64,000 bases of DNA from Micromonospora marina. Lineage in GTDB: Bacteria > Actinomycetota > Actinomycetes > Mycobacteriales > Micromonosporaceae. This document shows, piece after piece, positions 41,424-49,242 of this stretch (position 1 is its first letter; every line of letters starts with the position of its first letter). Made by a program: the position numbers and the translations under genes. The stretch is from NCBI RefSeq assembly GCF_900091565.1, contig NZ_FMCV01000002.1, positions 1 to 64,000 on the forward strand. The letters run 5' to 3'. Below the pieces are notes generated by a model. The model was not told the origin of the DNA, made no database searches, and worked only from the letters and a program-made list of their open reading frames with translations.

Positions 41424-41455
41424 GGTCCCCACCGGCGTGTTCGCCGGTGGGGACC
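41424..41455. terminator. Strong bidirectional terminator
   Basis: A perfect 14-bp GC-rich stem (GGTCCCCACCGGCG and its complement) closes a TGTT tetraloop between the convergent lipoprotein and ArsI-like genes. It can serve both strands. Confidence 0.85.
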
Positions 41456-41469
41456 GTGCCGCATCCGGC

Positions 41470-41907
41470 TCAGACCGCGGCGGGCTGTGCCGCCGGGTCC
41501 GAGGTGCAGCAGGCGCTCTCGGTCGCCTTCTCCCGCTCCGGCGAGTCGGCCTTGACCGTGTAGACCTCCCAGGGCTCGTCACCCGGGCCGCGTACCCAGA
41601 CCTTGTCCTGGAGCGCGTAGCAGCACTCGGTGTCGTTCTCCTCCAGCGTGATCAGGCCGGACTCGGTGAGGCGGCTGGTCGCGGCGTTGACCTCCTCGGT
41701 GGTGGGCACCTCGACCCCGAGGTGGTCCATCACCGTCGGCAGGCCGGGCTCACCTTCGAGGAGTACGAGCTTCAGCGGCGGGTTCTCCACCGCGAAGTTG
41801 GCGTAGCCGGGGCGGCGCTTGGCCGGCTCGACGCCGAACAGCTTGCGGTAGAAGGCCACGGAGCCTTCGAGGTCGGAGACGCGCAGGGCGAGCTGGACGC
41901 GGGACAT
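41470..41907 (-). CDS. ArsI/CadI-family vicinal-oxygen-chelate protein
   Basis: The 145-residue glyoxalase-fold protein reads MSRVQLALRVSDLEGSVAFY and has the vicinal Cys pair in NDTECCYALQDKVWV, a hallmark of ArsI C-As lyases and CadI proteins. A His near residue 62 (MDHLGVEV) and Glu near 115 (EPWEVYTV) would complete the Fe site. A second Cys pair (ESACCTSD) is in the tail. It may break C-As bonds or bind heavy metal. No arsR or ars transporter gene is adjacent; the 80 bp upstream are relatively AT-rich and likely hold its promoter. Confidence 0.85.
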   Translation of the reverse strand: MSRVQLALRVSDLEGSVAFYRKLFGVEPAKRRPGYANFAVENPPLKLVLLEGEPGLPTVMDHLGVEVPTTEEVNAATSRLTESGLITLEENDTECCYALQDKVWVRGPGDEPWEVYTVKADSPEREKATESACCTSDPAAQPAAV

Positions 41908-42079
41908 GGCAACTCCCTGTTTAGCTGTTTGTCGAAGCAGTCTCCACTCTGCCCTTTGATTCGAAGTCTGTCAGCCTAGACGGGTGTCGAAACAAGTCGT
42001 CATCAGGCGAGTCCTTGCGGCAATAGGTTTGTGCTGCAAATCTATTGGGGTAACAGCGCTTCGGCTGCCGGGAGGAACC

Positions 42080-42274
42080 GTGCCGTCCGAGTCACCCCGC
42101 GACGACGACGCCCGGGACCTACTCGCCTCCATGACCACCCTCCGCCGGCGGGCCCGGGCGGCCCGTCAGGCGTACTGGCATCCGCTCCTGCTCTTCGGGG
42201 TGCTCATCGCGGCGGCCGCACCGCTGTACGTCGAATCCGCGGAGCCGGCCCCGCTGCGCGCCGGGTACGCGTGA
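42080..42274 (+). CDS. Short single-pass membrane protein coupled to a regulator gene
   Basis: The product has 64 residues from a GTG with an excellent GGGAGGAA ribosome site. The N-terminal 35 residues are charged (DDDARDLLASMTTLRRRARA), then one helix (YWHPLLLFGVLIAAAAPLYV), then a short tail. I recall longer multi-pass relatives with the same opening in Micromonospora-type genomes, so this may be a C-terminally truncated gene, but I cannot verify that here. The stop overlaps the next gene's GTG. Confidence 0.55.
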   Translation: MPSESPRDDDARDLLASMTTLRRRARAARQAYWHPLLLFGVLIAAAAPLYVESAEPAPLRAGYA

Positions 42275-42642
42275 GCACCGTGGACGACCCTCGCGCGAGC
42301 GGGCCATTCCCGACGAACGGCCTCGACGACACCGTCCACCAGCGGCACCGGCTCGGCATCCTGACCATCGCCGCCGAAGGCGAACGGGTCGAGGTCGCCT
42401 ATCTCCGGGATGCCCTCGCACTCACCGCGGGCAACCTGTCCCGGCACCTCACCGTGCTGGAGGAAGCACGCCTGATCGACGTGGAGAAGGGTTACCACGG
42501 TCGTCGTCCGCGCACGTGGATCCGGATCACCCGGGAGGGCCGTCAGGCCCTGCACGCCGAGATCGCCGCCCTCCAGGAACTCCTCCGCCGCCACCACCAG
42601 CAGCAGGCCACGCCCGATCACCCGCAGACCCGTCCCGACTGA
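42271..42642 (+). CDS. Winged-helix transcriptional regulator (MarR/ArsR-like)
   Basis: The 123-residue protein has a winged helix of the HTH_34 type: RLGILTIAAEGERVEVAYLR, ALTAGNLSRHLTVLEEARLI and the wing GYHGRRPRTWIRITREGRQA. It has a short N-terminal and a His/Gln-rich C-terminal tail. It overlaps the small membrane-protein gene (GTGA), a common pairing in which the regulator controls its own operon. The inducer is unknown. A long hairpin follows 32 bp after the stop. Confidence 0.85.
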   Translation: MSTVDDPRASGPFPTNGLDDTVHQRHRLGILTIAAEGERVEVAYLRDALALTAGNLSRHLTVLEEARLIDVEKGYHGRRPRTWIRITREGRQALHAEIAALQELLRRHHQQQATPDHPQTRPD

Positions 42643-42673
42643 CCCCCCTTCGCCCACCCACTGCCCTCACCTC

Positions 42674-42734
42674 GGTGATCAAGGGGTTTGTGTCCTCCAG
42701 GGCCGGTGAACCGGACACAAACCCCTTGATCACC
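42674..42734. terminator. Perfect 22-bp inverted repeat, bidirectional terminator
   Basis: Arms at 42674-42695 and 42713-42734 are exact complements around a 17-nt loop; with one bulge the stem extends to 25 bp. The arm includes TGATCAAGGGG. It lies between convergent genes. A shorter hairpin with the same CGATCAAGG core is found at 54015-54073, so this is probably a recurrent element. Confidence 0.85.
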
Positions 42735-42740
42735 CGAGCG

Positions 42741-42812
42741 GGGCGGGGCGGGGCGGCCGGGTGGGGGCGGGCGGGTGGGGGCGGGCGGCGGGTGGGGGCG
42801 GGCGGCGGGTGG
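42741..42812. repeat. G-rich tandem repeat
   Basis: The plus strand contains about four imperfect units built from GGGCGGCGGGTGGGG, with runs of three to five G throughout. It directly follows the long hairpin and reaches the stop of the next minus-strand gene. It could form G-quadruplexes and, on the minus strand, forms the C-rich 3' end of a transcript. Confidence 0.7.
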
Positions 42813-42813
42813 G

Positions 42814-43749
42814 TCAGGTCTTCGGAGGGCGGCGGTTCTGGGTGGGGCCGCCCTGGATCGCCTCCCAGACGCTTCGGCCGGCCTGCCGGAGCGCCTGCCC
42901 GGCCTGTCCCGCCAGTTGCGCCGCCTCGGCGGCGGCGCTCGCCGGCTGGCCGGTCTCGCCCGGGCGCTCCGGACCGCGCTTCTTCCCGGTGGGACGTTGC
43001 GCCGACGGTCCCGCCCCGGCATCCTGCCCCGACCCGGTGGCACGCTCGGACTCCGTCTTGCCCTCCCGCCCGGTGCCCGGCGCCGGGGACGGCTCCGCCC
43101 GCCCGGAACTGGGCGGCGGCTCCGCCCGCCCGGCACCCGACGCCGGGGACGGCTTCGGCTGCCGGGCACCGGCTGCCGGTGGCGGCGTCGGTTGATCGCC
43201 ACCGGCAGCCGGTGGCGGCTCCGGGGCGCTGCGGGGCGGCTCCGGTGCCTCGATCGGACCGGACACCGCCGGCCCCGCCCGGTCGACCACCGCCGTGGCG
43301 CGCTCGGCCACCTCGCCGGGCGCCGCCACCGTACGACCGGTCGGGTCCACCACCGGTGCGGCCAGCCGGTGCACGTCGTCCAGGGTGGCACCGGCCGAGC
43401 GGGCGAGCGCGTCGATCAGCTCCGGGTTGCGGTCGATCGTGGTCAGCGCCCGGTCCAGGATCTGCACCAGCTTCTCCAGCCGCACCTTGAGCAGCGCCTC
43501 GGCCCTCACCCCCGTGATGTCCAGCTCGACGCCCTCCAGGTGCACCCGGACTCCGGCGTCGAGCTGGAGCAGGTTGGCCAGCCGGGCGCGCAGCGACAGG
43601 TCGGCGTCGAGCCCGTCCACCGCGAGCCGGATCTCGTCGACGGTCAGCTCCGGCACGTCGAGCAGGACGTCCGGCTCGGGACCCGCCGGCGAGCCGGTCG
43701 GTTCGTCGCCGGGGTCCGGCACTGGTTCGGTGGCTCGACTGTCGGTCAT
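42814..43749 (-). CDS. Unknown protein with conserved N-terminal domain and long Pro-rich tail
   Basis: The 311-residue protein has a conserved-looking N-terminal half (about 25-125): LLDVPELTVDEIRLAVDGLD, LSLRARLANLLQLDAGVRVH and LVQILDRALTTIDRNPELID. I associate this pattern with uncharacterised actinobacterial proteins. The tail (150-290) is rich in Pro, Ala, Gly and Arg and probably disordered; a short helix (AQLAGQAGQALRQAGRSVWE) ends it. There is no signal or membrane segment. The ATG has a GGAG site and faces the SRPBCC gene. Confidence 0.7.
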   Translation of the reverse strand: MTDSRATEPVPDPGDEPTGSPAGPEPDVLLDVPELTVDEIRLAVDGLDADLSLRARLANLLQLDAGVRVHLEGVELDITGVRAEALLKVRLEKLVQILDRALTTIDRNPELIDALARSAGATLDDVHRLAAPVVDPTGRTVAAPGEVAERATAVVDRAGPAVSGPIEAPEPPRSAPEPPPAAGGDQPTPPPAAGARQPKPSPASGAGRAEPPPSSGRAEPSPAPGTGREGKTESERATGSGQDAGAGPSAQRPTGKKRGPERPGETGQPASAAAEAAQLAGQAGQALRQAGRSVWEAIQGGPTQNRRPPKT

Positions 43750-43988
43750 GCTCCGCGCTCTCCCATCGATCGGTCGCCCGCGGTTACCCGCTTTCCGGTA
43801 CGGCATCCGTCGCGTCCCCGGCCATCGATGACACCCGACCCGCCGGCACGTCACGGGAGCGTCGCCGGCGTCTCCCCTGGACCGCCGATCCCACCGCCTG
43901 CCGCTGACGGGAAGCGCAGTTCCCGGTGTCCGGAAGCGGGCGCTACGGAAGCTGCGCACCGAGACATGAGCCGGTATGGTCCGGACCT

Positions 43989-44504
43989 ATGGGACAGGAG
44001 ATCGACGATCCGGATGAGGTCCGGCAGGAATCCGACCGCTTCTCCCTCCGCAGCACACTGTCCGCCCCGGCGTCGGCCGAGCGGGCGTACGCCGTCTTCA
44101 CCGGCGCGCTCGCCGACTGGTGGGTGCGTGAATACACCTGGTCCGGCCCGGAGGCGCTCGCCGCGATCGGCATCGAGCCACGGGCCGGCGGCATGCTCTA
44201 CGAGATCGGGCCGTACGGCTTCCGCAACGACTGGGGCCGCGTGCTGACCTGGGATCCGCCCCGGCGCCTGGTGTTCACCTGGCAGATCGGCGCGGACCGG
44301 GTGCCGGTGCCGGATCCGGCACGGGCCAGCGAGGTGGAGGTCCTGTTCCACGCCGACGGTCCGGAGCGGACCCGGGTGGAGGTCGAGCACCGCTACTTCG
44401 ACCGGCACGGCAGTGCGGCCGAGGGCTACCGCGAGGCGCTCACCGCGGGCTGGCACGAACTGCTCTGCCGCTACCTGGCGACCGTCGGCCGCACCACCGC
44501 CTGA
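43989..44504 (+). CDS. SRPBCC/AHSA1-type ligand-binding domain protein
   Basis: The 171-residue protein fits the START-like AHSA1 family: STLSAPASAERAYAVFTGAL, RAGGMLYEIGPYGFRNDWGR, WDPPRRLVFTWQIG and GWHELLCRYLATV at the C-terminus. Such proteins have a hydrophobic pocket and varied roles in stress or metabolism. TATGGT about 16 bases before the ATG is a plausible -10 box, so the transcript may be leaderless or nearly so. Confidence 0.85.
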   Translation: MGQEIDDPDEVRQESDRFSLRSTLSAPASAERAYAVFTGALADWWVREYTWSGPEALAAIGIEPRAGGMLYEIGPYGFRNDWGRVLTWDPPRRLVFTWQIGADRVPVPDPARASEVEVLFHADGPERTRVEVEHRYFDRHGSAAEGYREALTAGWHELLCRYLATVGRTTA

Positions 44505-44551
44505 CCCGCACCGAGCGGACGCGCCGCGGTCGGCAGCCCGGACACCGAGGA

Positions 44552-45256
44552 TCAGCCGGTGATGCCGGGCGCCGCGCCGGTCCCGGCCACGCCGGTGCCA
44601 CCCAGGTCGGCCCGGCGGCCGGCGTCCGCGCCGGAACCGAAGCCACCGCCCGCCAGCCGCCGTCGCGGCGCGGTGCGCAACCGGGGGTACGCCTCGGCGA
44701 CCCGGCGCTGGACGCGATCGGAGCGGTCGGCGAGCACCAGAGCGGTGGAGGGCCCGCCCGACTCCGCCACCGCCTTGCTCTCGGCCGCACGCAGCCGTTC
44801 CGCGACGACGTACGCGAACCCGGCCAGCCAGGTACGCCGGAACGCCGCCGGATGCTCCCCGGCCGGTACGGCAGCACCGGCGAGCCCGTGCGCGGCCTGC
44901 ACCAGCAGTGAGGTGAACAGCAGTTCGACCCGTTCCAGGTCGCTGGCGAAGCCGAACAGGTGCATGACGAAGCCGTCGCCCTCCCGGCGGCGTACGCATC
45001 GGCACCGCAGCGGTTCGGCGACCGCCGCGAGCAGGCCGGCCTTGTCCCGGGCGTACGGCGCGACCACCTCGACGGTCCGGTCACCGACCGGGTCGGCGGC
45101 CGGGTCGCGGGCGGCGAGCAGCGCCCGGTCGACGCCGTAGCGGGCGATCAGCTCGGTGGCCTTGGCCATGAACGCGGCCGACTCGGCCGACGTGCAGGCC
45201 GGGTCCTCGGCCTGGGCGAGCAGCTTGCGCACCTTGCTGAGCATCGCCTCGGACAT
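44552..45256 (-). CDS. DUF2786 domain protein
   Basis: The 234-residue protein opens with SKVRKLLAQAEDPACTSAES and AAFMAKATELIARYGVDRAL, the DUF2786 motif. A middle region with LFGFASDLERVELLFTSLLV and RRTWLAGFAYVVAERLRAAE follows, with a Gly/Arg-rich tail. Function of the family is unknown; some members resemble replication- or DNA-associated proteins. It lies 45 bp downstream of another unknown gene on the same strand and is probably co-transcribed with it. Confidence 0.85.
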   Translation of the reverse strand: MSEAMLSKVRKLLAQAEDPACTSAESAAFMAKATELIARYGVDRALLAARDPAADPVGDRTVEVVAPYARDKAGLLAAVAEPLRCRCVRRREGDGFVMHLFGFASDLERVELLFTSLLVQAAHGLAGAAVPAGEHPAAFRRTWLAGFAYVVAERLRAAESKAVAESGGPSTALVLADRSDRVQRRVAEAYPRLRTAPRRRLAGGGFGSGADAGRRADLGGTGVAGTGAAPGITG

Positions 45257-45301
45257 GCACCCAGAGCTACCACAGCCGGGGCGCGGGGCCGCGCGCCGGG
45301 C

Positions 45302-45691
45302 TCAGTCCGACCGGCTGCGCAGCGTGGCGATGGTCGACCCGGCGAGCGTGAGCAGACAGTCGGGCAGCAGCCCGTCGGCGGCCGCCGCCCCGAACAGCGC
45401 CTCGCCGGTGTCCGCGTCGTCGTTGGCGCACGCGCTGACGAAGCGGGCCACCCAGCGGGTGTCGTAGTCGGCCTGGTCGATGCCGGGGAAGTCGAGGGCG
45501 GCGCCGCCGCCCGGGGTGTCGTCGCCGAGCATGGTGGCGGCGAGGCACCACGCCACTCCGTACGCTCCGGCGAGGCCGGAACGGTCCACCACCGCGTCGA
45601 ACGTGCCCACCACGCCGGCACCGTCACCGGCGAGGGCGGAACGGAGCACGGCGGTCGCGTCGTCGAGCGTCTGCTGTGCTTCGTCGTTCAC
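45302..45691 (-). CDS. Unknown small soluble protein
   Basis: The 129-residue protein from GTG is all-helical in appearance, with LDDATAVLRSALAGDGAGVV, AYGVAWCLAATMLGDD and RWVARFVSACANDDADTGEA. I do not recognise a family; similar proteins of this length exist beside DUF2786 genes in actinobacteria, as far as I recall. It has no signal peptide. It appears to be the first gene of a two-gene leftward operon. Confidence 0.65.
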   Translation of the reverse strand: MNDEAQQTLDDATAVLRSALAGDGAGVVGTFDAVVDRSGLAGAYGVAWCLAATMLGDDTPGGGAALDFPGIDQADYDTRWVARFVSACANDDADTGEALFGAAAADGLLPDCLLTLAGSTIATLRSRSD

Positions 45692-45857
45692 CCGCGGAAC
45701 AGTATCGCCGGGGGTCAAGCGGTGACCCGGAAACAGCCCGTCGACCACGCAGAGTGATATCCGCAGTCGGGGTGCCGACGGAGCCGACTCCACAGTCCCG
45801 CCTGCGGCGCGAGCACGCTAAGGTGCGCAGCGGACCTTCGCCGGAGGAAGGACGACC

Positions 45858-47195
45858 ATGCTGAGAACACGCACGTCGCGCGCGGCCCTGTCCATGGCCT
45901 GCGCGGCGCTCCTGCTCGCCACGAGCGCCTGCGGGAGCGACGAGCCGGAGGAGACGCCTGCCACCCAGGTGCGCCTCTACGGCACCGACGGCAACATGCT
46001 CAACTCGTACGCCGCGGAACTCAAGGACCGGGCGGACCTGGTGAACGGGATGAAGGGCACCACGCCCCTCACTCCGCTGGCCGAGAGCTTCAAGGAGCGA
46101 CTGCTCGCCGTAGACCCGAAGCTGGGTGACTTCCTCTACTCCGCCGAGTCGTACGACGCGGTGGTGATCAGCGCGCTGGCCGCCCAGCTCGCCGGCACCA
46201 CCGCTCCGGCCGAGATCGCCAAGCAGATCGTCGGGGTGACCACTGGCGGTGAACGCTGCGACGAGGTGACGGCCTGCCTCCAGCTCGCCCGCGCGGGCCG
46301 GGACATCGAGTACCGGGGTGTGTCGCTGACCCGCGCCGGGTTCACCGACGCGGGTGAGCCGGCCACCGCGAGCTACGGCACCATGCACTTCGACAACCAG
46401 AAGATCGACGACAGTAAGACCGAGTTCGTCGGCGCCGGTGAGGAGTCGGGGGCGAGCACGAAGGCCCCACCGCGTGGCCGCAAGCTGCGCGACGGGAAGG
46501 CGAAGGACGCCCCGCTGGTCCTCGGCGGGCTGCTGCCGAAGACCGGTGACCTGGCGCTGGCGAACCCGCCGCTGGCGGCCGGTGCGGCGCTCGCGATCCG
46601 TGAGGTCAACGCCGCCGGTGGTGTGCTCGGCGAGCCGGTGAAGTGGATCGAGGGTGACGACGGCACCAACCCGGAGGTCGCCAAGGCCACCGTCGCCTCG
46701 CACGTCGGCAGGGGCGTCCAGGTCATCATCGGCGCGGGTGGCTCCGGCATCTCCCGGGCCGTGCTGCCGGACGTGGTGGCCGCCGGCCGGATCCTGTTCT
46801 CCCCGTCGAACACCGACGCGGGGCTGAGCGCGGTGGAGGACAAGGGCCTCTACTTCCGTACCGCCCCGCCGGACAGCCTCCAGGGTCGGGCGCTGGCCGA
46901 CGTGATGCTCCGGGACGGGCCGCGCAAGATCGCGATCCTGGCCCGTAAGGACTCGTACGGCGAGGGCCTGCAGGAGAACGTCCGCTCGGAGCTGGAGAAG
47001 GCCGGGATCGGCGCGGACCGGATCAAGCTGCTGACCTATGAGCCGCCGGCCGATCCGAAGACGCCCGTCGACTTCAGCGGTACCGCCAAGGAGATCAAGG
47101 CGTTCGGGCCGGAGGCGCTGCTGCTCATCGGCTTCGCCGAGTCCGCGCCGGCGATCACCGCGCTGGACGACGCGGGAGTCGACATCAAGCGCTGA
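45858..47195 (+). CDS. Substrate-binding lipoprotein with permuted lobe order
   Basis: The 445-residue protein has a lipobox (LLLATSAC) near residue 25 and two periplasmic-binding-protein type I segments. Unusually, residues about 38-180 look like the second half of the fold (GTTPLTPLAESFKERL, SAESYDAVVISALAAQLAG, ending ATASYGTMHF). After a linker, residues about 215-445 look like the first half (GGLLPKTGDLALANPPLAAG, IREVNAAGGVLGEPVKWIEG, IAILARKDSYGEG) and stop at ALDDAGVDIKR, where the hinge would normally continue. No permease or ATPase genes are adjacent. The ligand is unknown; branched-chain amino acids are the family norm. GGAGGAAGG precedes the ATG. Confidence 0.85.
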   Translation: MLRTRTSRAALSMACAALLLATSACGSDEPEETPATQVRLYGTDGNMLNSYAAELKDRADLVNGMKGTTPLTPLAESFKERLLAVDPKLGDFLYSAESYDAVVISALAAQLAGTTAPAEIAKQIVGVTTGGERCDEVTACLQLARAGRDIEYRGVSLTRAGFTDAGEPATASYGTMHFDNQKIDDSKTEFVGAGEESGASTKAPPRGRKLRDGKAKDAPLVLGGLLPKTGDLALANPPLAAGAALAIREVNAAGGVLGEPVKWIEGDDGTNPEVAKATVASHVGRGVQVIIGAGGSGISRAVLPDVVAAGRILFSPSNTDAGLSAVEDKGLYFRTAPPDSLQGRALADVMLRDGPRKIAILARKDSYGEGLQENVRSELEKAGIGADRIKLLTYEPPADPKTPVDFSGTAKEIKAFGPEALLLIGFAESAPAITALDDAGVDIKR

Positions 47196-47210
47196 GCCGT
47201 ACCGACGCGA

Positions 47211-47240
47211 AGGGCCGCACCGGAACACCGGTGCGGCCCT
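47211..47240. terminator. Strong bidirectional terminator
   Basis: A 12-bp perfect stem (GGGCCGCACCGG/CCGGTGCGGCCC), plus a closing A-T pair, surrounds an AACA tetraloop. It sits between the convergent substrate-binding and enoyl-CoA hydratase genes, with TCGTCGTCT following on the plus strand. Confidence 0.88.
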
Positions 47241-47257
47241 CGTCGTCTCTCCCGGGC

Positions 47258-48001
47258 TCAGCGGGCCCGACGCCGGTCCAGGAACTCGGTCATCCGTCGA
47301 TGCTTCTCCTCGTCCTCGAAGAGCACCGCCTGGCTCAGCAGGTCGAGCTGCGGGTGCGCGGCGGCCGGGGCGTCCACCGCCATCTTGGTCAGCCGCAGCG
47401 CCAGCGCGGAGCCCTTCGCCATTTCGTCGAGCAGGCCGTGCGCGGTGGGCAGCAGCTCCGCCGGGTCGGTCACCACCCGGTTCACCAGCCCGATCCGCAG
47501 CGCCTCCCCGGCGTCGACCCGCCGGCCGGTGAACAGCAGCTCCTTGGCCCGGGCCTCGCCGATCAGCGCCGGCAGCCGGTAGGTCGCGCCCGCACCGGCC
47601 AGGATGCCCAGCCGCACCTCGGGCTGGCCGAACACCGCGCGGTCCGTGCACACCCGAAGGTCGCAGGCGTACGCCAGCTCGGCGCCGCCGCCCAGCGCGG
47701 GCCCGTCGACGGCGGCCACGGTGGGCATCGGCAACGCCCGGATGCGGGCGAAGACGCCCTGGTTGATGGCGGCCAACGCGTCCAGCCGGCCACGCTCGCG
47801 GAGCTGGGCGATGTCGGCGCCCCCGGCGAAGATGCCCGCCGTCCCGCCGGTGAGCAGCAGCAGCCGGGGACGCGCCTCCAGGTCGGCGCAGACCGCGTGC
47901 AGCTCGCCCACCAGGTCGGCGTCGATGGCGTTGCGCTTCTCCGGCCGGTCCAGCGTGACCACGAGCCGGTCCGGCAGTTCCTCGATCCGCAGCCCGGTCA
48001 C
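47258..48001 (-). CDS. Enoyl-CoA hydratase
   Basis: The 247-residue crotonase has LDRPEKRNAIDADLVGEL, the oxyanion segment GTAGIFAGGADIAQLRERGR and AVDGPALGGGAELAYACDLR. Residues near 109-135 (FGQPEVRLGILAGAGATYRL) differ from the usual E-x-x-G-x-x-P-G-x-G-G pattern only slightly: the first Glu is seen, and Gly/Ala replaces Pro-Gly. It probably hydrates 2-enoyl-CoA in fatty-acid breakdown. It lies downstream of a 3-hydroxyacyl-CoA dehydrogenase gene on the same strand, separated by a tandem repeat. Confidence 0.88.
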   Translation of the reverse strand: MTGLRIEELPDRLVVTLDRPEKRNAIDADLVGELHAVCADLEARPRLLLLTGGTAGIFAGGADIAQLRERGRLDALAAINQGVFARIRALPMPTVAAVDGPALGGGAELAYACDLRVCTDRAVFGQPEVRLGILAGAGATYRLPALIGEARAKELLFTGRRVDAGEALRIGLVNRVVTDPAELLPTAHGLLDEMAKGSALALRLTKMAVDAPAAAHPQLDLLSQAVLFEDEEKHRRMTEFLDRRRAR

Positions 48002-48002
48002 T

Positions 48003-48226
48003 GTGCCTGCCTTTCGTTCGCGACTGCGGGGCTCGCAAGCTCACTCCTCGCGCTCACCGTGCCTGCCTTTCGTTCGCGACTGCGGGGCTCGCAAGCTCAC
48101 TCCTCGCGCTCACCGTGCCTGCCTTTCGTTCGCGACTGCGGGGCTCGCAAGCTCACTCCTCGCGCTCACCGTGCCTGCCTTTCGTTCGCGACTGCGGGGC
48201 TCGCAAGCTCACTCCTCGCGCTCACT
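48003..48226. repeat. Four tandem copies of a 56-bp unit
   Basis: Four head-to-tail units of 56 bp are identical except for the last base of the fourth. Each unit begins GTGCCTGCCTTTCGTTCGCG. On the minus strand each unit contains GCGCGAGGAGTGAGC, a Shine-Dalgarno-like stretch, and the array starts at the stop of the dehydrogenase and ends just before the hydratase GTG. It fills the whole intergenic space. Confidence 0.95.
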
Positions 48227-49079
48227 GCTTCACGCCGTCCTTCCAGGTGTAGAAACCCTGACCCGACTTCTTGCCCAGCTTCCCGGCGGCCACCATCTCG
48301 ACGAGCAGCGGCGGCGGCGCGAACCGGTCGCCGTACGCGGCCTGGAGCGTGCGCGCGATGTCGAGCCGCACGTCCAGCCCGACCAGGTCGGTCAGCTCCA
48401 GCGGGCCGATCGGGTGCCGGTAGCCGAGGACCATCGCCTTGTCGATGTCGGCCGGGCTCGCCACCTCGTCGGCGACCATCCGGATCGCCTCCAGGCCGAG
48501 CGTGACGCCGAGCCGGGACGTGGCGAAGCCGGGCATGTCGCGTACGACGACGGGGTCCTTGCCCAGCCGGGCGGCGAGCGCGACGGCCGCCTCGGTGGTC
48601 TGCGGGGCGGTGGCCGGGCCGACCACGACTTCGAGCAGCGCCATCGCCCACACCGGGTTGAAGAAGTGCAACCCGACGAACTCGGCGGGCCGGTCCAGCC
48701 CGGCGGCCAGGTCGGCGATCGGGATGCTGGAGGTGTTGCTGCCCAGCAGCGCTGGCCGGCGGCTCTCCGCCTCGCGCAGGACGGCGCGCTTGAGGTCGAG
48801 CCGCTCGGGCACCGCCTCCACGATCACGTCGGCGCCCTCGGCCACCTCGGTGAGCCCGGCCCGGAGCGTGACGCGCTCGCGGTTGGCGGTGGCGGCCTCC
48901 TCGGTCAGCTTGCCGCGCCGCACGCCCCGGTCCCACAGCTCGCCGAGCCGGCGCAGGGCCTCGGCGCCCCGGGCGGGGTCGACCTCGACCAGTTCGACCG
49001 CGTACCCGGCGCCGGCCGCCACGTACGCGATGCCGAGGCCCATGGTGCCGGCCCCGACGACCACAAAACGACCACTCAT
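48222..49079 (-). CDS. 3-hydroxyacyl-CoA dehydrogenase family protein
   Basis: The 285-residue protein has the NAD-binding motif VVVGAGTMGLGIAYVAAGAG, NTSSIPIADLAAGLDRPAEF, HFFNPVWAMALLEVVVGPAT (His-x-x-Asn catalytic region) and the C-terminal helical domain with YRHPIGPLELTDLVGLDVRL. This matches 3-hydroxybutyryl-CoA dehydrogenases of the PaaH/Hbd type. It probably forms a leftward unit with the enoyl-CoA hydratase downstream of the tandem repeat. The start is ATG. Confidence 0.9.
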   Translation of the reverse strand: MSGRFVVVGAGTMGLGIAYVAAGAGYAVELVEVDPARGAEALRRLGELWDRGVRRGKLTEEAATANRERVTLRAGLTEVAEGADVIVEAVPERLDLKRAVLREAESRRPALLGSNTSSIPIADLAAGLDRPAEFVGLHFFNPVWAMALLEVVVGPATAPQTTEAAVALAARLGKDPVVVRDMPGFATSRLGVTLGLEAIRMVADEVASPADIDKAMVLGYRHPIGPLELTDLVGLDVRLDIARTLQAAYGDRFAPPPLLVEMVAAGKLGKKSGQGFYTWKDGVKQ

Positions 49080-49242
49080 CGACGTCCCCTCGCCGCGGCG
49101 GGGGCGCGCGGGGTCTCCGCCGCCGGGCCCGTCCGCATCGCTCGTTCCTGGATGCGACCCTATGCATGGCCGGGCCGCGGGGATGCGTGGGGGCGGAGCG
49201 GACGGGGTAAAAACGGCCCTCGACGCCGAAGGAAGGAACGAG

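Noticed and set aside
41910..42000. ArsR-type operator upstream of the ArsI/CadI-like gene.
   Set aside because: There are several TCGAA-containing words, but no clear dyad matching known ArsR sites, and no arsR gene is adjacent.
45624..48044. 806-codon minus-strand open frame spanning three genes.
   Set aside because: It crosses a strong terminator and several real genes; it has no recognisable domain.
48003..48226. Four regularly repeated units could suggest a CRISPR array.
   Set aside because: The units are directly adjacent with no unique spacers and no cas genes nearby; it is a simple tandem repeat.
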